Positions 44,193 through 52,496 of a stretch of 64,000 nt of DNA are shown here, piece after piece. The notes beneath the pieces are model-generated. The model was not told where the DNA came from. It did no database searches and saw only the letters and a program-made list of their open reading frames with translations. The position numbers and the translations under genes were made by a program. Numbering within the stretch: the stretch's first letter is position 1; the number at the start of each line of letters is the position of its first letter. Source of the DNA: Bin87 sp965232895 (GTDB taxonomy: Bacteria > Chloroflexota > Dehalococcoidia > Lucifugimonadales > UBA3495); assembly GCA_965232895.1 (NCBI GenBank), contig OZ247430.1, positions 1,798,001 through 1,862,000 of the forward strand, given 5' to 3'.

Positions 44193-44233
44193 AAACGGCG
44201 TCTCGCGCCTGTTGTGAGCAAGAGACGCCGTTT
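44193..44233. terminator. strong hairpin terminator, bidirectional
   Basis: Arms AAACGGCGTCTC (44193-44204) and GAGACGCCGTTT (44222-44233), twelve perfect pairs and a 17-base loop. T-runs are short on both sides, so it could end transcription from either strand. No gene lies between it and the hydrolase at 44546. Confidence 0.8.
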
Positions 44234-44545
44234 GTTGTGGATGAGGTAAGTGATGGAGCTGATGTCCCCCGAAACAGGGTAGTGTCTCAGTTTGAATTTT
44301 CTGAGTAGGGTCACCAAGCACGCTCAATTTCAAAGAGAGACGCTACCGACGGGATTGGATACCCAACACAACGCATGGAGGCAGCGTACGGTCGTCAATT
44401 TGGGTCACGGCGGTCTGGCCTTCTTCAAGTCTTTTGAGGCCACCCAGGGGCCGTTCCAAGGTGCTAAACTGCCGGTGTCACGGTCATAGCCGAACCTGTC
44501 CGCGGTGTCCGAACCGAGCGGTGTTCAAACACAAAGGAGTGAGCA
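44234..44545. other. 310-bp gap before the hydrolase
   Basis: No gene, no clear repeat. It holds the promoter region of the hydrolase. Confidence 0.5.
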
Positions 44546-45433
44546 GTGCCTTACGCCAACATAGACGGAGTCAACCTGTATTACGAGGAGTACGGCGCCG
44601 GCCCCGCGGTCATGCTGACGCCGGGCGGACGGGTGGACCACAACGGCCTGCGTCCCATGGCTGCCCTGCTGTCCACCCATTGCCGCGTCATCATCCATGA
44701 CCGACGCAACTGCGGCAAGTCCGACGTGGTGATCGGTGGCGAACTTTCCGAGCAGCACCTTTGGGCCGAGGAGATGGCGGCGCTGCTGAAACACCTGGGC
44801 GCGGCCCCGGCTTACCTGGCCGGAGGGTCCGCCGGTTCGCGCACTTCCCTGACGGTGGCGGTTCGGCATCCGGAGGTGGTCAAGGGTGTGTTTATCTGGG
44901 AAGTCTCGGGCGGGCCGAGGAGCGCCGAACTGATGTCCCCCGGCTACTACGGACAGTACATTGAGGCCGCCGAGCGCGGCGGGATGGCCGCCGTGGCCGC
45001 TACCGAGTTTTTCGAGCAGCGCATCCGGGACAACGCTGACAACCGGGAACGGATCCTTGCCATGGACCCCGGTGAGTTCTGTTCCGTCATGCGTCGCTGG
45101 CGGGACCAGTTCTCCCGACCCAACCCGGTGGGAGACCTCACCGAGGAACAGCTGAAGTCCATCACCTGCCCGGCGCTGGCCTTCGAGGGCAACACGCCGG
45201 ACGACGTTCACCACAAGTCTGCGGCGGAAAACGTGAAGCGGCTGGTACCCGACGCCGAGCTGCGCCCGTCGGCGTGGACTCACGAGGAGTGGGCGGTCAT
45301 CGGTCAGCACGACAACACCTTCCCGGGCATCGCCGCCACCAACCGCTACCACATGAAGTCCACTTTCTACGCCGCGCAACTGCTGGAGTTCATCGCCAGA
45401 GTCGAGGCCCAACAACCGGCAGCCGTAGCCTGA
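44546..45433 (+). CDS. alpha/beta hydrolase
   Basis: A 295-residue hydrolase. VNLYYEEYGAGPAVMLTPGG gives the oxyanion strand, VIIHDRRNCGKSDV the early Asp motif, and YLAGGSAGSRTSLTVAV the nucleophile elbow with Ser in GGSAGS. The His is probably in the last 60 residues (HEEW or QHDN). Length fits the classic haloperoxidase/esterase branch. Downstream is a cupin gene, 34 bases away, probably in the same operon. Likely an esterase or C-C hydrolase; substrate unknown. Confidence 0.87.
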   Translation: MPYANIDGVNLYYEEYGAGPAVMLTPGGRVDHNGLRPMAALLSTHCRVIIHDRRNCGKSDVVIGGELSEQHLWAEEMAALLKHLGAAPAYLAGGSAGSRTSLTVAVRHPEVVKGVFIWEVSGGPRSAELMSPGYYGQYIEAAERGGMAAVAATEFFEQRIRDNADNRERILAMDPGEFCSVMRRWRDQFSRPNPVGDLTEEQLKSITCPALAFEGNTPDDVHHKSAAENVKRLVPDAELRPSAWTHEEWAVIGQHDNTFPGIAATNRYHMKSTFYAAQLLEFIARVEAQQPAAVA

Positions 45434-45467
45434 CCGCATCCCGCACCGACCAGAACGGAGGAACAAA

Positions 45468-45809
45468 ATGGGAACCTTCAGACTTTACTCTGGCGACGAC
45501 GGCCAGTCCCACATTGAGACCATTGACCTTGACCAGACGCCTGATTGGAAGAGCGCCCAGGAAACCACCACCATCAGTTTCAGTGAATCCCCGGCCGGCC
45601 GCTTCTCCGACTGGCACCCGGCGCCGCGCCGCCAGTTTGTCATCATCCTGTCCGGGCAGCTGGAGATCGGCCTGGGTGACGGCTCGAAGCACGTCTTTGG
45701 CCCCGGCGACGCCCGCCTGGTGGAGGACACGACCGGCCAGGGCCACACCACCGCCACACACGGCGATCAGCCGTGCGTCACCTGCACCATCCCACTGGCC
45801 AACCAGTAA
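45468..45809 (+). CDS. cupin-domain protein
   Basis: A 113-residue single cupin. WHPAPRRQFVIILSGQLEIGLGDGSKHVFGPGDARLVEDTTGQGHTT has the two motif-like segments, with His in QGHTT as the only good metal ligand; the first-motif His pair is replaced by PAPRRQF. So metal binding may be weak. Such small cupins are isomerases, regulators or stress proteins. In an operon with the hydrolase. Confidence 0.87.
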   Translation: MGTFRLYSGDDGQSHIETIDLDQTPDWKSAQETTTISFSESPAGRFSDWHPAPRRQFVIILSGQLEIGLGDGSKHVFGPGDARLVEDTTGQGHTTATHGDQPCVTCTIPLANQ

Positions 45810-46546
45810 CCAACGCTGATCCAGCGACGGCCCCTGGGGATGGCTAAGCGCCTACCCTGATAACCCGGCGGCTCGGAGGATGAAGTTCAGGGTTTCAGCG
45901 AGGAATGGTCGGCGCCCCGATCGCCGAACATGCCGACGGCCAGCCGGCCCACCGGTTCCGGGTCGTGATCCCGCCGCGCCGTCGTCGGCCGGCGCAGTGG
46001 TCGCGGATGCCGGTTTTGTCAACATCTGCTGGCCGACGGGCTCGAACCCGTCCAGGAGCAGGAGGCCATCAATCTCCACCCGCGACAGGTCCTATGCCCT
46101 GCCGAAAAGCTCCCGGCGTTCGCGAGTCGCAGGAGCCACGCCATTCTCCAGCCGCGACCACGAGCCGATGCCGGCCGGCAAGATTCGCTCGTCGGCTCTG
46201 AGAGAGGCCATACGCCCCAGAACCGCGGCCTGACTCAAACCCTGACGCCCGTCTTCGCGGCTGAAATCCTGGCGATGCCAGTGCAACGAAGCACCCACCT
46301 GCGCAGCGCGAACACGGCGTTCATCGCGGCCCAAAGGCGTCGATTGTTGCAATTTCCCATACCAATCCGAGCCTCCGACACTGCCCTACGTTGGGCACAA
46401 GAAATGAACCTCGAAAAGCCATCGTGCGCCGTAATCAGGGCAGGATCCAGCACGATTTCTCAAAGCCGTCGTTGTAATACACGGAGCGCAACATCCGGCG
46501 CCGCCATCGGTTGCGCAGGATCTACCACCCGAAGCGGCAGCTGCGC
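45810..46546. other. 740-bp gap with no gene seen
   Basis: No convincing coding sequence. Several open frames exist but have low-complexity, Arg/Pro-rich composition. A T-arm-like GACGGG-ctcgaa-CCCGTC at 46035-46052 was considered and rejected as a tRNA. Confidence 0.55.
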
Positions 46547-47641
46547 TTACTCGAAAGCCACCTCCCGCCCGGTGTCCGATGCCGCCTGGATGCCGTCGAT
46601 GAGGCGGTGCAGCCGTACCGCCTCGTCGAAATCGGGCTGGCAGTCGGCCCCGTTGCGGATGGCCTCGCCGAACTGGTAGTACATCTGGCCGACGCAGTAC
46701 GGCGCACCGTGGGGCATGCCCTCCAGCACGAAGGTGTATTGCGGCGGTACGACGAGTCCTTCCAGCGGGTTGCTGCCCTGCGAGCCCTGAAGCGTCACTC
46801 CCTCGTGGTTGGGCGTATCGTCTGAGCTGGCCACCAGGGTGCCCTCCCGACCGTGGATCTCCATCAGGTAGCCGCTGTCCACCCAGGGGTTGCTGGCGAC
46901 GTGGGCGGATGCCACCGCTCCGTTGACCAGGCGACCGCTGACCAGCACGTTGTCCGGCGAGGTCACGTCCACCATCTGGTTGGTATCCGACTCGAACCAC
47001 TGGTTGGCCTGGGTGCTGACCACCGTGGACACGTGGCTGAAATCGCCCACCACCATGCGCAGGACGTCGATGGTGTGGCCGAAGGTGATCGTCAGGGTGT
47101 GGGCGCCCAGCTCCCGGTCGCGCTGCCAGGTCCGGTCCGACTGGCGCGTCAGGGAACCCCCGGAGATGCGGCGGACGTGGCAGGACATCACCTCGCCCAC
47201 GTAGCCCTCGGCGACCAGATCCCGCAGGTACAGCAGCGCCGGGTTGGCCCGGGCCTGCAGGCCGACCATGTTGCGCACGCCCGCGGCCCGGGCGAGATCG
47301 GCCATCTCCTGTGCCTCCTCCGTGGTCCGGCCCAGGGGCCATTCGACGTAAACGTGCTTGCCCGCGTTGATTGCCGCCACGGTGGGATCGTAGTGGTTGG
47401 GCACGCGCAGGCTCACGGCCACGGCGTCGATTTCGGGGTGGGCCAGCATGGTGTGGTAGTCGTCGAACGCCAGGCGGGCGCCGAACATCTGGCGCGACTC
47501 CTCGGCGCTCTCCATGCGGGTGGTGCAGACGGCGGTGAGCTCGAACTCGGGGCTGGCGACCACGGCGGGCAGGTGCGAGCGCACGGCCCATCCCCGGTGG
47601 ATGTTGGCGCCGATGATGCCCAGGCGAATCTTGTCGGCCAT
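46547..47641 (-). CDS. Gfo/Idh/MocA-family oxidoreductase
   Basis: A 364-residue protein from the ATG at 47641. It reads IRLGIIGANIHRGWAVRSHLPAV, so the Gly loop is GANIHRG, then GKHVYVEWPLGRTTEEAQEM with EWP in the EKP position, and C-terminal domain ISGGSLTRQSDRTWQR and YLMEIHGREGTLVASSDD. The missing Lys in EWP hints at a changed active site compared with sugar dehydrogenases. An upstream noncoding extension is excluded by the good start context. The other family member is at 29369. Confidence 0.9.
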   Translation of the reverse strand: MADKIRLGIIGANIHRGWAVRSHLPAVVASPEFELTAVCTTRMESAEESRQMFGARLAFDDYHTMLAHPEIDAVAVSLRVPNHYDPTVAAINAGKHVYVEWPLGRTTEEAQEMADLARAAGVRNMVGLQARANPALLYLRDLVAEGYVGEVMSCHVRRISGGSLTRQSDRTWQRDRELGAHTLTITFGHTIDVLRMVVGDFSHVSTVVSTQANQWFESDTNQMVDVTSPDNVLVSGRLVNGAVASAHVASNPWVDSGYLMEIHGREGTLVASSDDTPNHEGVTLQGSQGSNPLEGLVVPPQYTFVLEGMPHGAPYCVGQMYYQFGEAIRNGADCQPDFDEAVRLHRLIDGIQAASDTGREVAFE

Positions 47642-48156
47642 GATGGTACTCCTGCAGCAGATTTTCGGGCATCGTAACATAGCGACACCGCCGTTTCCGA
47701 CCGGTCCACCGCGCATGATGACGCGCCATCCCGCGCGTCCGCAGTTGGCGGCGGAGAAACGTCAGAATCAGGATAGGACTTACGCGGTTGGACAGCGTAA
47801 CAACCGTCATTCCCGCGAAAGCGGGAATCCAGCGGCCGAAATCGTTAACAGTGTTCCCGATTCGTTCACTGTAAAGTCTATGGATTCCTGCTTTCGCAGG
47901 AATGACGGGTTTGTAATTTCAAGTGCGCAAGCCCTATCAGGGTTTTCAAGATTTGGGGATTATCAGGATTGGAACCGTTCCGTGATAATGATCTCCCAAT
48001 CCGGTCCAATCATAAAATCTCGTAAATCTTGATTCCGACGATTCACGAAACTGGGTACGCCTGATTACCCGCCTTACCTTGCCACAACAGCCGCTGACCG
48101 TTTACTATCCGCACAATAATGTTAACAATGCGTTAACTTACCGTGTGAGGTGCGTC
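47642..48156. repeat. 515-bp gap filled with repeats
   Basis: Contains a 167-bp MITE-like element (47772-47938) and then a GGATTT/GGATTGGAACCG repeat block to about 48056. No gene seen before the PPOX start. Confidence 0.7.
47772..47938. repeat. 167-bp MITE-like element, copy 1
   Basis: Ends GATAGGACTTACGCG and, inverted, GATAGGGCTTGCGCA, with TTCCCGC-gaaa-GCGGGAA and a second inner hairpin half (TTCCTGC/GCAGGAA). Same length and layout as copy 2 at 57437-57603, where the ends match perfectly. Confidence 0.8.
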
Positions 48157-48765
48157 ATGGCCGTTACGAACGATACCGAGCTGCGCGAGGTTTACCGGCC
48201 GCCGGCGCCCCGGGCGGCGCAGAAGGTGCTGGACCGCCTCGACGTGCACTGCCGGAACTTCATCGAACTGTCCCCCTTCTGCGTGCTCAGCTCCAGCAAC
48301 GCCGACGGCCAGGCCGACGCCTCGCCACGGGGCGACCCGCCGGGCTTCGTCAAGGTGCTGGACGAGAAAACGCTGCTGTTGCCCGACCGGCCGGGCAACA
48401 ACCAGGTGGACTCGCTGCAGAACGTCGTGCAGAACCCGGGCGTCGGCCTGTTGTTCTTCGTCCCGGGCATGAACGAGACGCTGCGGGTCAAGGGCAAGGC
48501 GGAGATCACCACCGACCCCGCCCTGCTGGAGCCGTTGACCGTGGGGCGCAGGGCTCCGCTCTCCGGGCTGAAGGTATCGGTGGAAGAGGCCTTCCTGCAC
48601 TGCGGTCGCGCCCTGATCCGGAGCCGGATCTGGGACGCCGACGCGCAGATCGACCGGTCGTCGTATCCCACCTACGGGCAGGTGCTCGCCGACCAGATCG
48701 CCGGCGCCGACGCCCGCGAGATCGACGCCGACGAGGACGAGGCCAACCGGGAACGGCTTTACTGA
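48157..48765 (+). CDS. pyridoxamine 5'-phosphate oxidase-fold FMN protein
   Basis: A 202-residue split-barrel protein, MSMEG_1061-like. HCRNFIELSPFCVLSSSNADGQADASPRGDPPGFVKVLDEKTLLLPDRPGNNQVDSLQNVVQNPGVGLLFFVPGMNETLRVKGKAEIT is the full domain motif here seen in parts, with Arg-Pro-Gly-Asn-Asn near the FMN site. The ATG at 48157 follows GAGGTG. These proteins reduce flavin- or F420-linked substrates or act as flavin oxidases. It lies 23 bases before the ridA gene. Confidence 0.88.
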   Translation: MAVTNDTELREVYRPPAPRAAQKVLDRLDVHCRNFIELSPFCVLSSSNADGQADASPRGDPPGFVKVLDEKTLLLPDRPGNNQVDSLQNVVQNPGVGLLFFVPGMNETLRVKGKAEITTDPALLEPLTVGRRAPLSGLKVSVEEAFLHCGRALIRSRIWDADAQIDRSSYPTYGQVLADQIAGADAREIDADEDEANRERLY

Positions 48766-48788
48766 CCCCGACAGGAGGCAAAACCAAA

Positions 48789-49256
48789 ATGGCCGAAGTT
48801 GAAGCGAAGCTGGCCGAGTTGGGCTACGAACTGCCGCCCCCGCCCGATCCGGTGGGCAACTACCTGCCCCTCGCCCGCAGCGGCAACATCATGTGGCTGG
48901 CCGGCGTCGGCTCCCGCATGGCCACCGGCGAGAGCATCGCCGGCAAGTTGGGCGCCGATCTGACCGTGGACCAGGGCTACGAGGCGGCGCGGTGGGCCGC
49001 CCTGAACCTGCTGTCCCGGATGAAGGCGGAACTCGGCGACCTGGACCGGGTCACCCGCATCCTCAAGGTGGTGGGCATGGTCAACAGCGCGCCAACCTTC
49101 ACCCAACAGGCCCGGGTAGTGGACGGCGCATCCGACCTGTTCGTCGCCCTGTACGGCGACCGCGGCCGCCACGCCCGCTCCGCCCCCGGCATGGGCGCCC
49201 TCCCCGGCAACACCGCCGTCATCTGCGACTGCGTCATCGAGGTGGACGGGGGGTAG
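48789..49256 (+). CDS. ridA: RidA-family (YjgF) protein
   Basis: A 155-residue protein of the RidA/YER057c/UK114 group. VGNYLPLARSGNIMWLAGVG, AARWAALNLLSRMKAELGDLDRVTRILKVVGMVNS and the RSAPGMGALPGNTAVICDCVIEV end, the family trimer interface with the RSAPG Arg that binds enamine carboxylates. RidA hydrolyses reactive enamine/imine intermediates. The 3' end exists twice: a second copy of its last 161 bases lies at 51237-51397 beyond the methyltransferase-HNH gene. Confidence 0.9.
   Translation: MAEVEAKLAELGYELPPPPDPVGNYLPLARSGNIMWLAGVGSRMATGESIAGKLGADLTVDQGYEAARWAALNLLSRMKAELGDLDRVTRILKVVGMVNSAPTFTQQARVVDGASDLFVALYGDRGRHARSAPGMGALPGNTAVICDCVIEVDGG
49096..49256 (+). repeat. ridA 3'-end direct repeat, copy A
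   Basis: The last 161 bases of ridA, including its stop. Matches 51237-51397 without gaps, 154 of 161 identical, with all 7 differences at third codon positions. Confidence 0.95.
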
Positions 49257-51236
49257 ATTGCTCCGACGACGAGCGGAGGAACTCCTCGTAACCTTGACGC
49301 ACAAGCTGCTGCGTATGGAGTGGCGTGTAACAGTGATGAAACCTGTCAACTGGGAGGCGTAACCGGTGACCCTGGATATTTGCTGGTTTTCCAGACTTGG
49401 TGATAGTCTGGCATACAGCGGAAAATGCTATGACCAGCAGCGCCAGCCAAGAGCCGCCCCAAACGGACGCCACCACAGAGAATGGCTTTAACGCAGTCAA
49501 CCGCGGAGTGTACATCGCGGATAACCTGGCCTTCTTGCGGTCGCTCAACGACGAGTGCATCGATCTCGTTTGCATCGACCCGCCCTTTGCCAAGAACGAC
49601 ACTTTTACCGGCGAAAGGATCAGGCCGCCGCTGAGCGTCGAGGAGCGGGAGATTGAACGCAGGCTGCTGGCCGGTTGGGGCATCAGCAATGCGCGGGAGG
49701 CTGAAGCGGCGGGCATCGTCTGGCCGGACGGCGATTTGCAGGGCGGTTACCGGGACATCTGGTCGTGGGAAGGGGACATCCACGAAGAGTGGTTGACGAG
49801 CATTGAGGAAGATTATCCGGCAATTCACGGCGTAATCGAGACGGCCTGGATTGGGCATAGCGACAGCATGGCAGCGTATCTCTGCTACATGGCAATCCGG
49901 CTGTTGGAAATCCATCGCATAATCAAGCCGAGCGGCTGTCTGTACTTGCACTGCGACGACACCGCGGGGGCCTACCTGCACCAGTTGCTGGAAGTTGTTT
50001 TCGGGCCGGGGAACTATCGCAACGAAATCAAATGGAAACGCACCAGCGCGCACAGCGATTCCAAGAGATGGTCCTCCGTGATTGACACTATAATGTACTT
50101 TGCCAAAAGCGAAAGCCATCAATGGAATCCCCAGCGGGGTCCCTATGACGCCGAATACGTGAACGCCAAATATCGATATGACGACAACGATGGCAAAGGG
50201 CGTTACAGACTCGACAACATGACCAGCCCAAACCCTCGGCCGAATATGATGTATGAATGGCAAGGTCATGCTTCTCCACCGAAAGGCTGGCGATATTCAC
50301 GGGAGACCATGACTCAGCTGGACAGCCAGGGGCGCATCTGGTATCCCAGTTCTAAAGAGAGACGCCCGCAACTCAAGCGGTATTTGAGCGAAATGCCGGG
50401 GCGTCTGCTGGACAATTTCTGGGGAGACATTCCGCCGATTAACTCGCAGGCCCGCGAGCGCACGGGCTACCCAACGCAGAAGCCGGTAGCCCTGGCTGAG
50501 CGCATCATCGCCGCCGGCACGAACCCCGGCGACGTGGTGCTGGATTGTTTCGCCGGCTGCGCGTATGCCGGCGTGGCGGCGGAACGATTGGGACGGCAGT
50601 GGGCCGCTTGCGACTTCAACCCGCGCGCCTGGACGGTGTTCAAGCGCCAGTTCAACAAGCCTTCGCTGGCCCTGCTGCGCTGTAACGACGAAACCACCGG
50701 TCAGCAGGTGCTGGGCAACGAACCCATCGCTACGGTACACGGCCCCACGGAACTGCCTACCCGCACTTCGCCCGATGTTGCGATGGCCCCGCGGGGCTTC
50801 GAACTCCCGGAACGTCGGTTCAAGGTGCCGGCCAGCATCATACCGGAAAGGCAGATGCTGGAAATGTTGCTGGATTTAAGCGGTTACATGGCATGGTGTT
50901 GCGGCTACGCCAACCGGATGCCCGACGGCAGCATCATACGCACTACCCGCAACTTTCACCTGGACCACATCGCGCCCAGATCAAAAGAAGGAACTAGCAA
51001 CGAAATCCAGAACCGGGCACCGATGTGTCCTTATCACAACATACGCAAGAACAACCGACAGATTGCGTTGTCGCAGTACCGGCAGGAAATCGCCGATGCT
51101 GGGGAGATGATGGTCAACTCAGTGAACGATTTGATCAACTTGGATTACGCCCTGGCGCGGGCGATGGAAATGTATGGGCAGGCGTATGTGGCGCGACAGT
51201 CGGATGCGTGAATCTCCGGACGGTGCAGCGATCCAT
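49257..51236 (+). mobile_element. MTase-HNH cassette between two ridA 3' ends
   Basis: About 2 kb containing one gene, a DNA methyltransferase fused to an HNH nuclease. It is bracketed by a complete ridA gene on the left and a silent copy of the last 161 bases of ridA on the right. This is the layout left when an incoming element supplies its own 3' end of a target gene and pushes the old end aside. No integrase seen. Confidence 0.7.
49430..51211 (+). CDS. DNA methyltransferase fused to HNH endonuclease
   Basis: A 593-residue two-domain protein from the ATG at 49430. Methyltransferase motif IV is VCIDPPFAKND near residue 50, and motif I (DVVLDCFAGCAYAGVAAERLG) comes later, near 370, the order of beta-class amino-methyltransferases; SAM-binding and catalytic parts are both present. 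The C-terminal 100 residues hold an HNH motif, FHLDHIAPRSKEGTSNEIQNRAPMCPYHN near 509. So methylation and cutting could be in one chain. A relic of a related fusion lies at 61105-61342. Confidence 0.9.
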   Translation: MTSSASQEPPQTDATTENGFNAVNRGVYIADNLAFLRSLNDECIDLVCIDPPFAKNDTFTGERIRPPLSVEEREIERRLLAGWGISNAREAEAAGIVWPDGDLQGGYRDIWSWEGDIHEEWLTSIEEDYPAIHGVIETAWIGHSDSMAAYLCYMAIRLLEIHRIIKPSGCLYLHCDDTAGAYLHQLLEVVFGPGNYRNEIKWKRTSAHSDSKRWSSVIDTIMYFAKSESHQWNPQRGPYDAEYVNAKYRYDDNDGKGRYRLDNMTSPNPRPNMMYEWQGHASPPKGWRYSRETMTQLDSQGRIWYPSSKERRPQLKRYLSEMPGRLLDNFWGDIPPINSQARERTGYPTQKPVALAERIIAAGTNPGDVVLDCFAGCAYAGVAAERLGRQWAACDFNPRAWTVFKRQFNKPSLALLRCNDETTGQQVLGNEPIATVHGPTELPTRTSPDVAMAPRGFELPERRFKVPASIIPERQMLEMLLDLSGYMAWCCGYANRMPDGSIIRTTRNFHLDHIAPRSKEGTSNEIQNRAPMCPYHNIRKNNRQIALSQYRQEIADAGEMMVNSVNDLINLDYALARAMEMYGQAYVARQSDA

Positions 51237-51397
51237 CCTTCACCCAGCAGGCCCGCGTCGTCGACGGCGCATCCGACCTGTTCGTCGCCCTGTACGGCGA
51301 CCGCGGCCGCCACGCCCGCTCCGCCCCCGGCATGGGCGCCCTCCCCGGCAACACCGCCGTCATCTGCGACTGCGTGATCGAGGTGGATGGGGGCTAG
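51237..51397 (+). pseudogene. orphan 3' end of ridA
   Basis: Copy B of the ridA 3' end; reads FTQQARVVDGASDLF to DCVIEVDGG and stops, with no start. Only silent differences from copy A, so it was coding and selected until the cassette arrived. Confidence 0.9.
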
Positions 51398-51486
51398 CCT
51401 GACTGCTATGCACTCTATACATCCCTCGCAAGTGCGTTTGACAACTCACGACTGGTAACATATACGCAACCCGCCAGGAGCCAGAC

Positions 51487-51873
51487 GTGACCACCACTTC
51501 TATCCGAGGCCGCGTTGCCGAGCTGTTCGCCGATGCCCGGCAGGTCCAATCCCAAGCCATCGAGCGCCTTGAAGCCGGCCATCTTCAGGACGCGGCCGAG
51601 AAGGCTTGGTGCGCCACTAAGCGCGCCACCGACGCCCTGATCCTCGTCCACACCGGCGAGGAACCTCCCACCACGGCGGCGACCACCGATCTGCTGGACG
51701 ACCTGTGCCACACGATGCCGCGAGCTCAAGCGCTCCAGGGCCGTTACTACAGCCGCATATACCACCTGCACGGCATGTGCTTCTATTCCGGCTACTGCAA
51801 CAGCCAGACCGAACGCCGCATCAGGGAAACCGTCGCCTGCATCGACGACGCCGAAAACCTGGCCGCAAGTTAA
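51487..51873 (+). CDS. HEPN-domain protein, PaREP1-like
   Basis: A 128-residue helical protein from the GTG at 51487, with CAGGAG 6 bases before it. VAELFADARQVQSQAIERLEAGHLQDAAEKAWCATKRATDALIL is the PaREP1/HEPN helix pair; the late segment YYSRIYHLHGMCFYSGY could supply a His. The RX4-6H motif is not strict. HEPN proteins bind nucleotides or RNA, often as toxins; no nucleotidyltransferase lies beside it. It lies 90 bases after the ridA remnant. Confidence 0.75.
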   Translation: MTTTSIRGRVAELFADARQVQSQAIERLEAGHLQDAAEKAWCATKRATDALILVHTGEEPPTTAATTDLLDDLCHTMPRAQALQGRYYSRIYHLHGMCFYSGYCNSQTERRIRETVACIDDAENLAAS

Positions 51874-51979
51874 TCACTAAATCCGACACTCAGCTATCCG
51901 GATAGTAATTGCAGTCATTGAAAAGGCTGGATGCCGCCCTGTCAATCCAGCCTTTCGTTGGTAATCCCAGCCAGAGCGA

Positions 51980-52459
51980 TCAGTCGTCGGCAGCCACCGC
52001 CGGTTCGCGGAGCTTCAGCGGGAAGGCGCCGCCGAACAGGCCCTTCTCCGGATGGCGTTCCCACTGCGAGGCGGGCATCTCGTAGTAGACCTCGATCTCG
52101 TTGTCGTCCGGGTCCAGCAGGTACACGCCCAGCGACACGCCGTGGTCGCTGACGCGATTGATGCGGACGCTGTTCTCCAGGAGCCGGTCATAGAGCTCCT
52201 GCAAGTCCTCGAAGGTCTCCATCTGCCAGGCCATGTGCGCCTGCCCGACGATGCTGTGGTCGGGGCCGCCGGCGTCCATGCCGATGGCGCGGATCGCCAG
52301 TTCGTGGGACTTCTCGGTGTTGGCCGACATGAAGACCGTTCCGCTGGGCGACCGCTCCATGATGGTCAGCCCCATCACGCGGGTGTAGAAGTCCAGCGAG
52401 CGTTCCATGTCCCGCACCCGCATTACCAGGTGCCCCAGATGCTTCGGTGTGTACGACAT
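51980..52459 (-). CDS. VOC-family dioxygenase-like protein
   Basis: A 159-residue protein of the catechol 2,3-dioxygenase/VOC fold. YTPKHLGHLVMRVRDMERSLDFYTRVMGL with His10 in GHLVMRV, SIVGQAHMAWQMET with a second His, and YLLDPDDNEIEVYYE with the Glu, three residues that bind Fe in this family. So it may be an active extradiol-type enzyme. The start ATG at 52459 is best spaced from GGAGGG. It lies just downstream of the HpaB-type hydroxylase gene on the same strand, so one pathway is plausible. Confidence 0.87.
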   Translation of the reverse strand: MSYTPKHLGHLVMRVRDMERSLDFYTRVMGLTIMERSPSGTVFMSANTEKSHELAIRAIGMDAGGPDHSIVGQAHMAWQMETFEDLQELYDRLLENSVRINRVSDHGVSLGVYLLDPDDNEIEVYYEMPASQWERHPEKGLFGGAFPLKLREPAVAADD

Positions 52460-52496
52460 CTTCATTCCCTCCAATGCAAAGTGTGACGATTGGCCA

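Noticed and set aside
44234..44545. Remnant of an insertion sequence suggested by TCAGTTTGAATTTTCTGAG
   Set aside because: Only a short imperfect inverted repeat; no target duplication or transposase fragment.
46035..46052. tRNA T-arm-like GACGGG-ctcgaa-CCCGTC
   Set aside because: Six-base loop and no acceptor, D or anticodon arms in the flanks.
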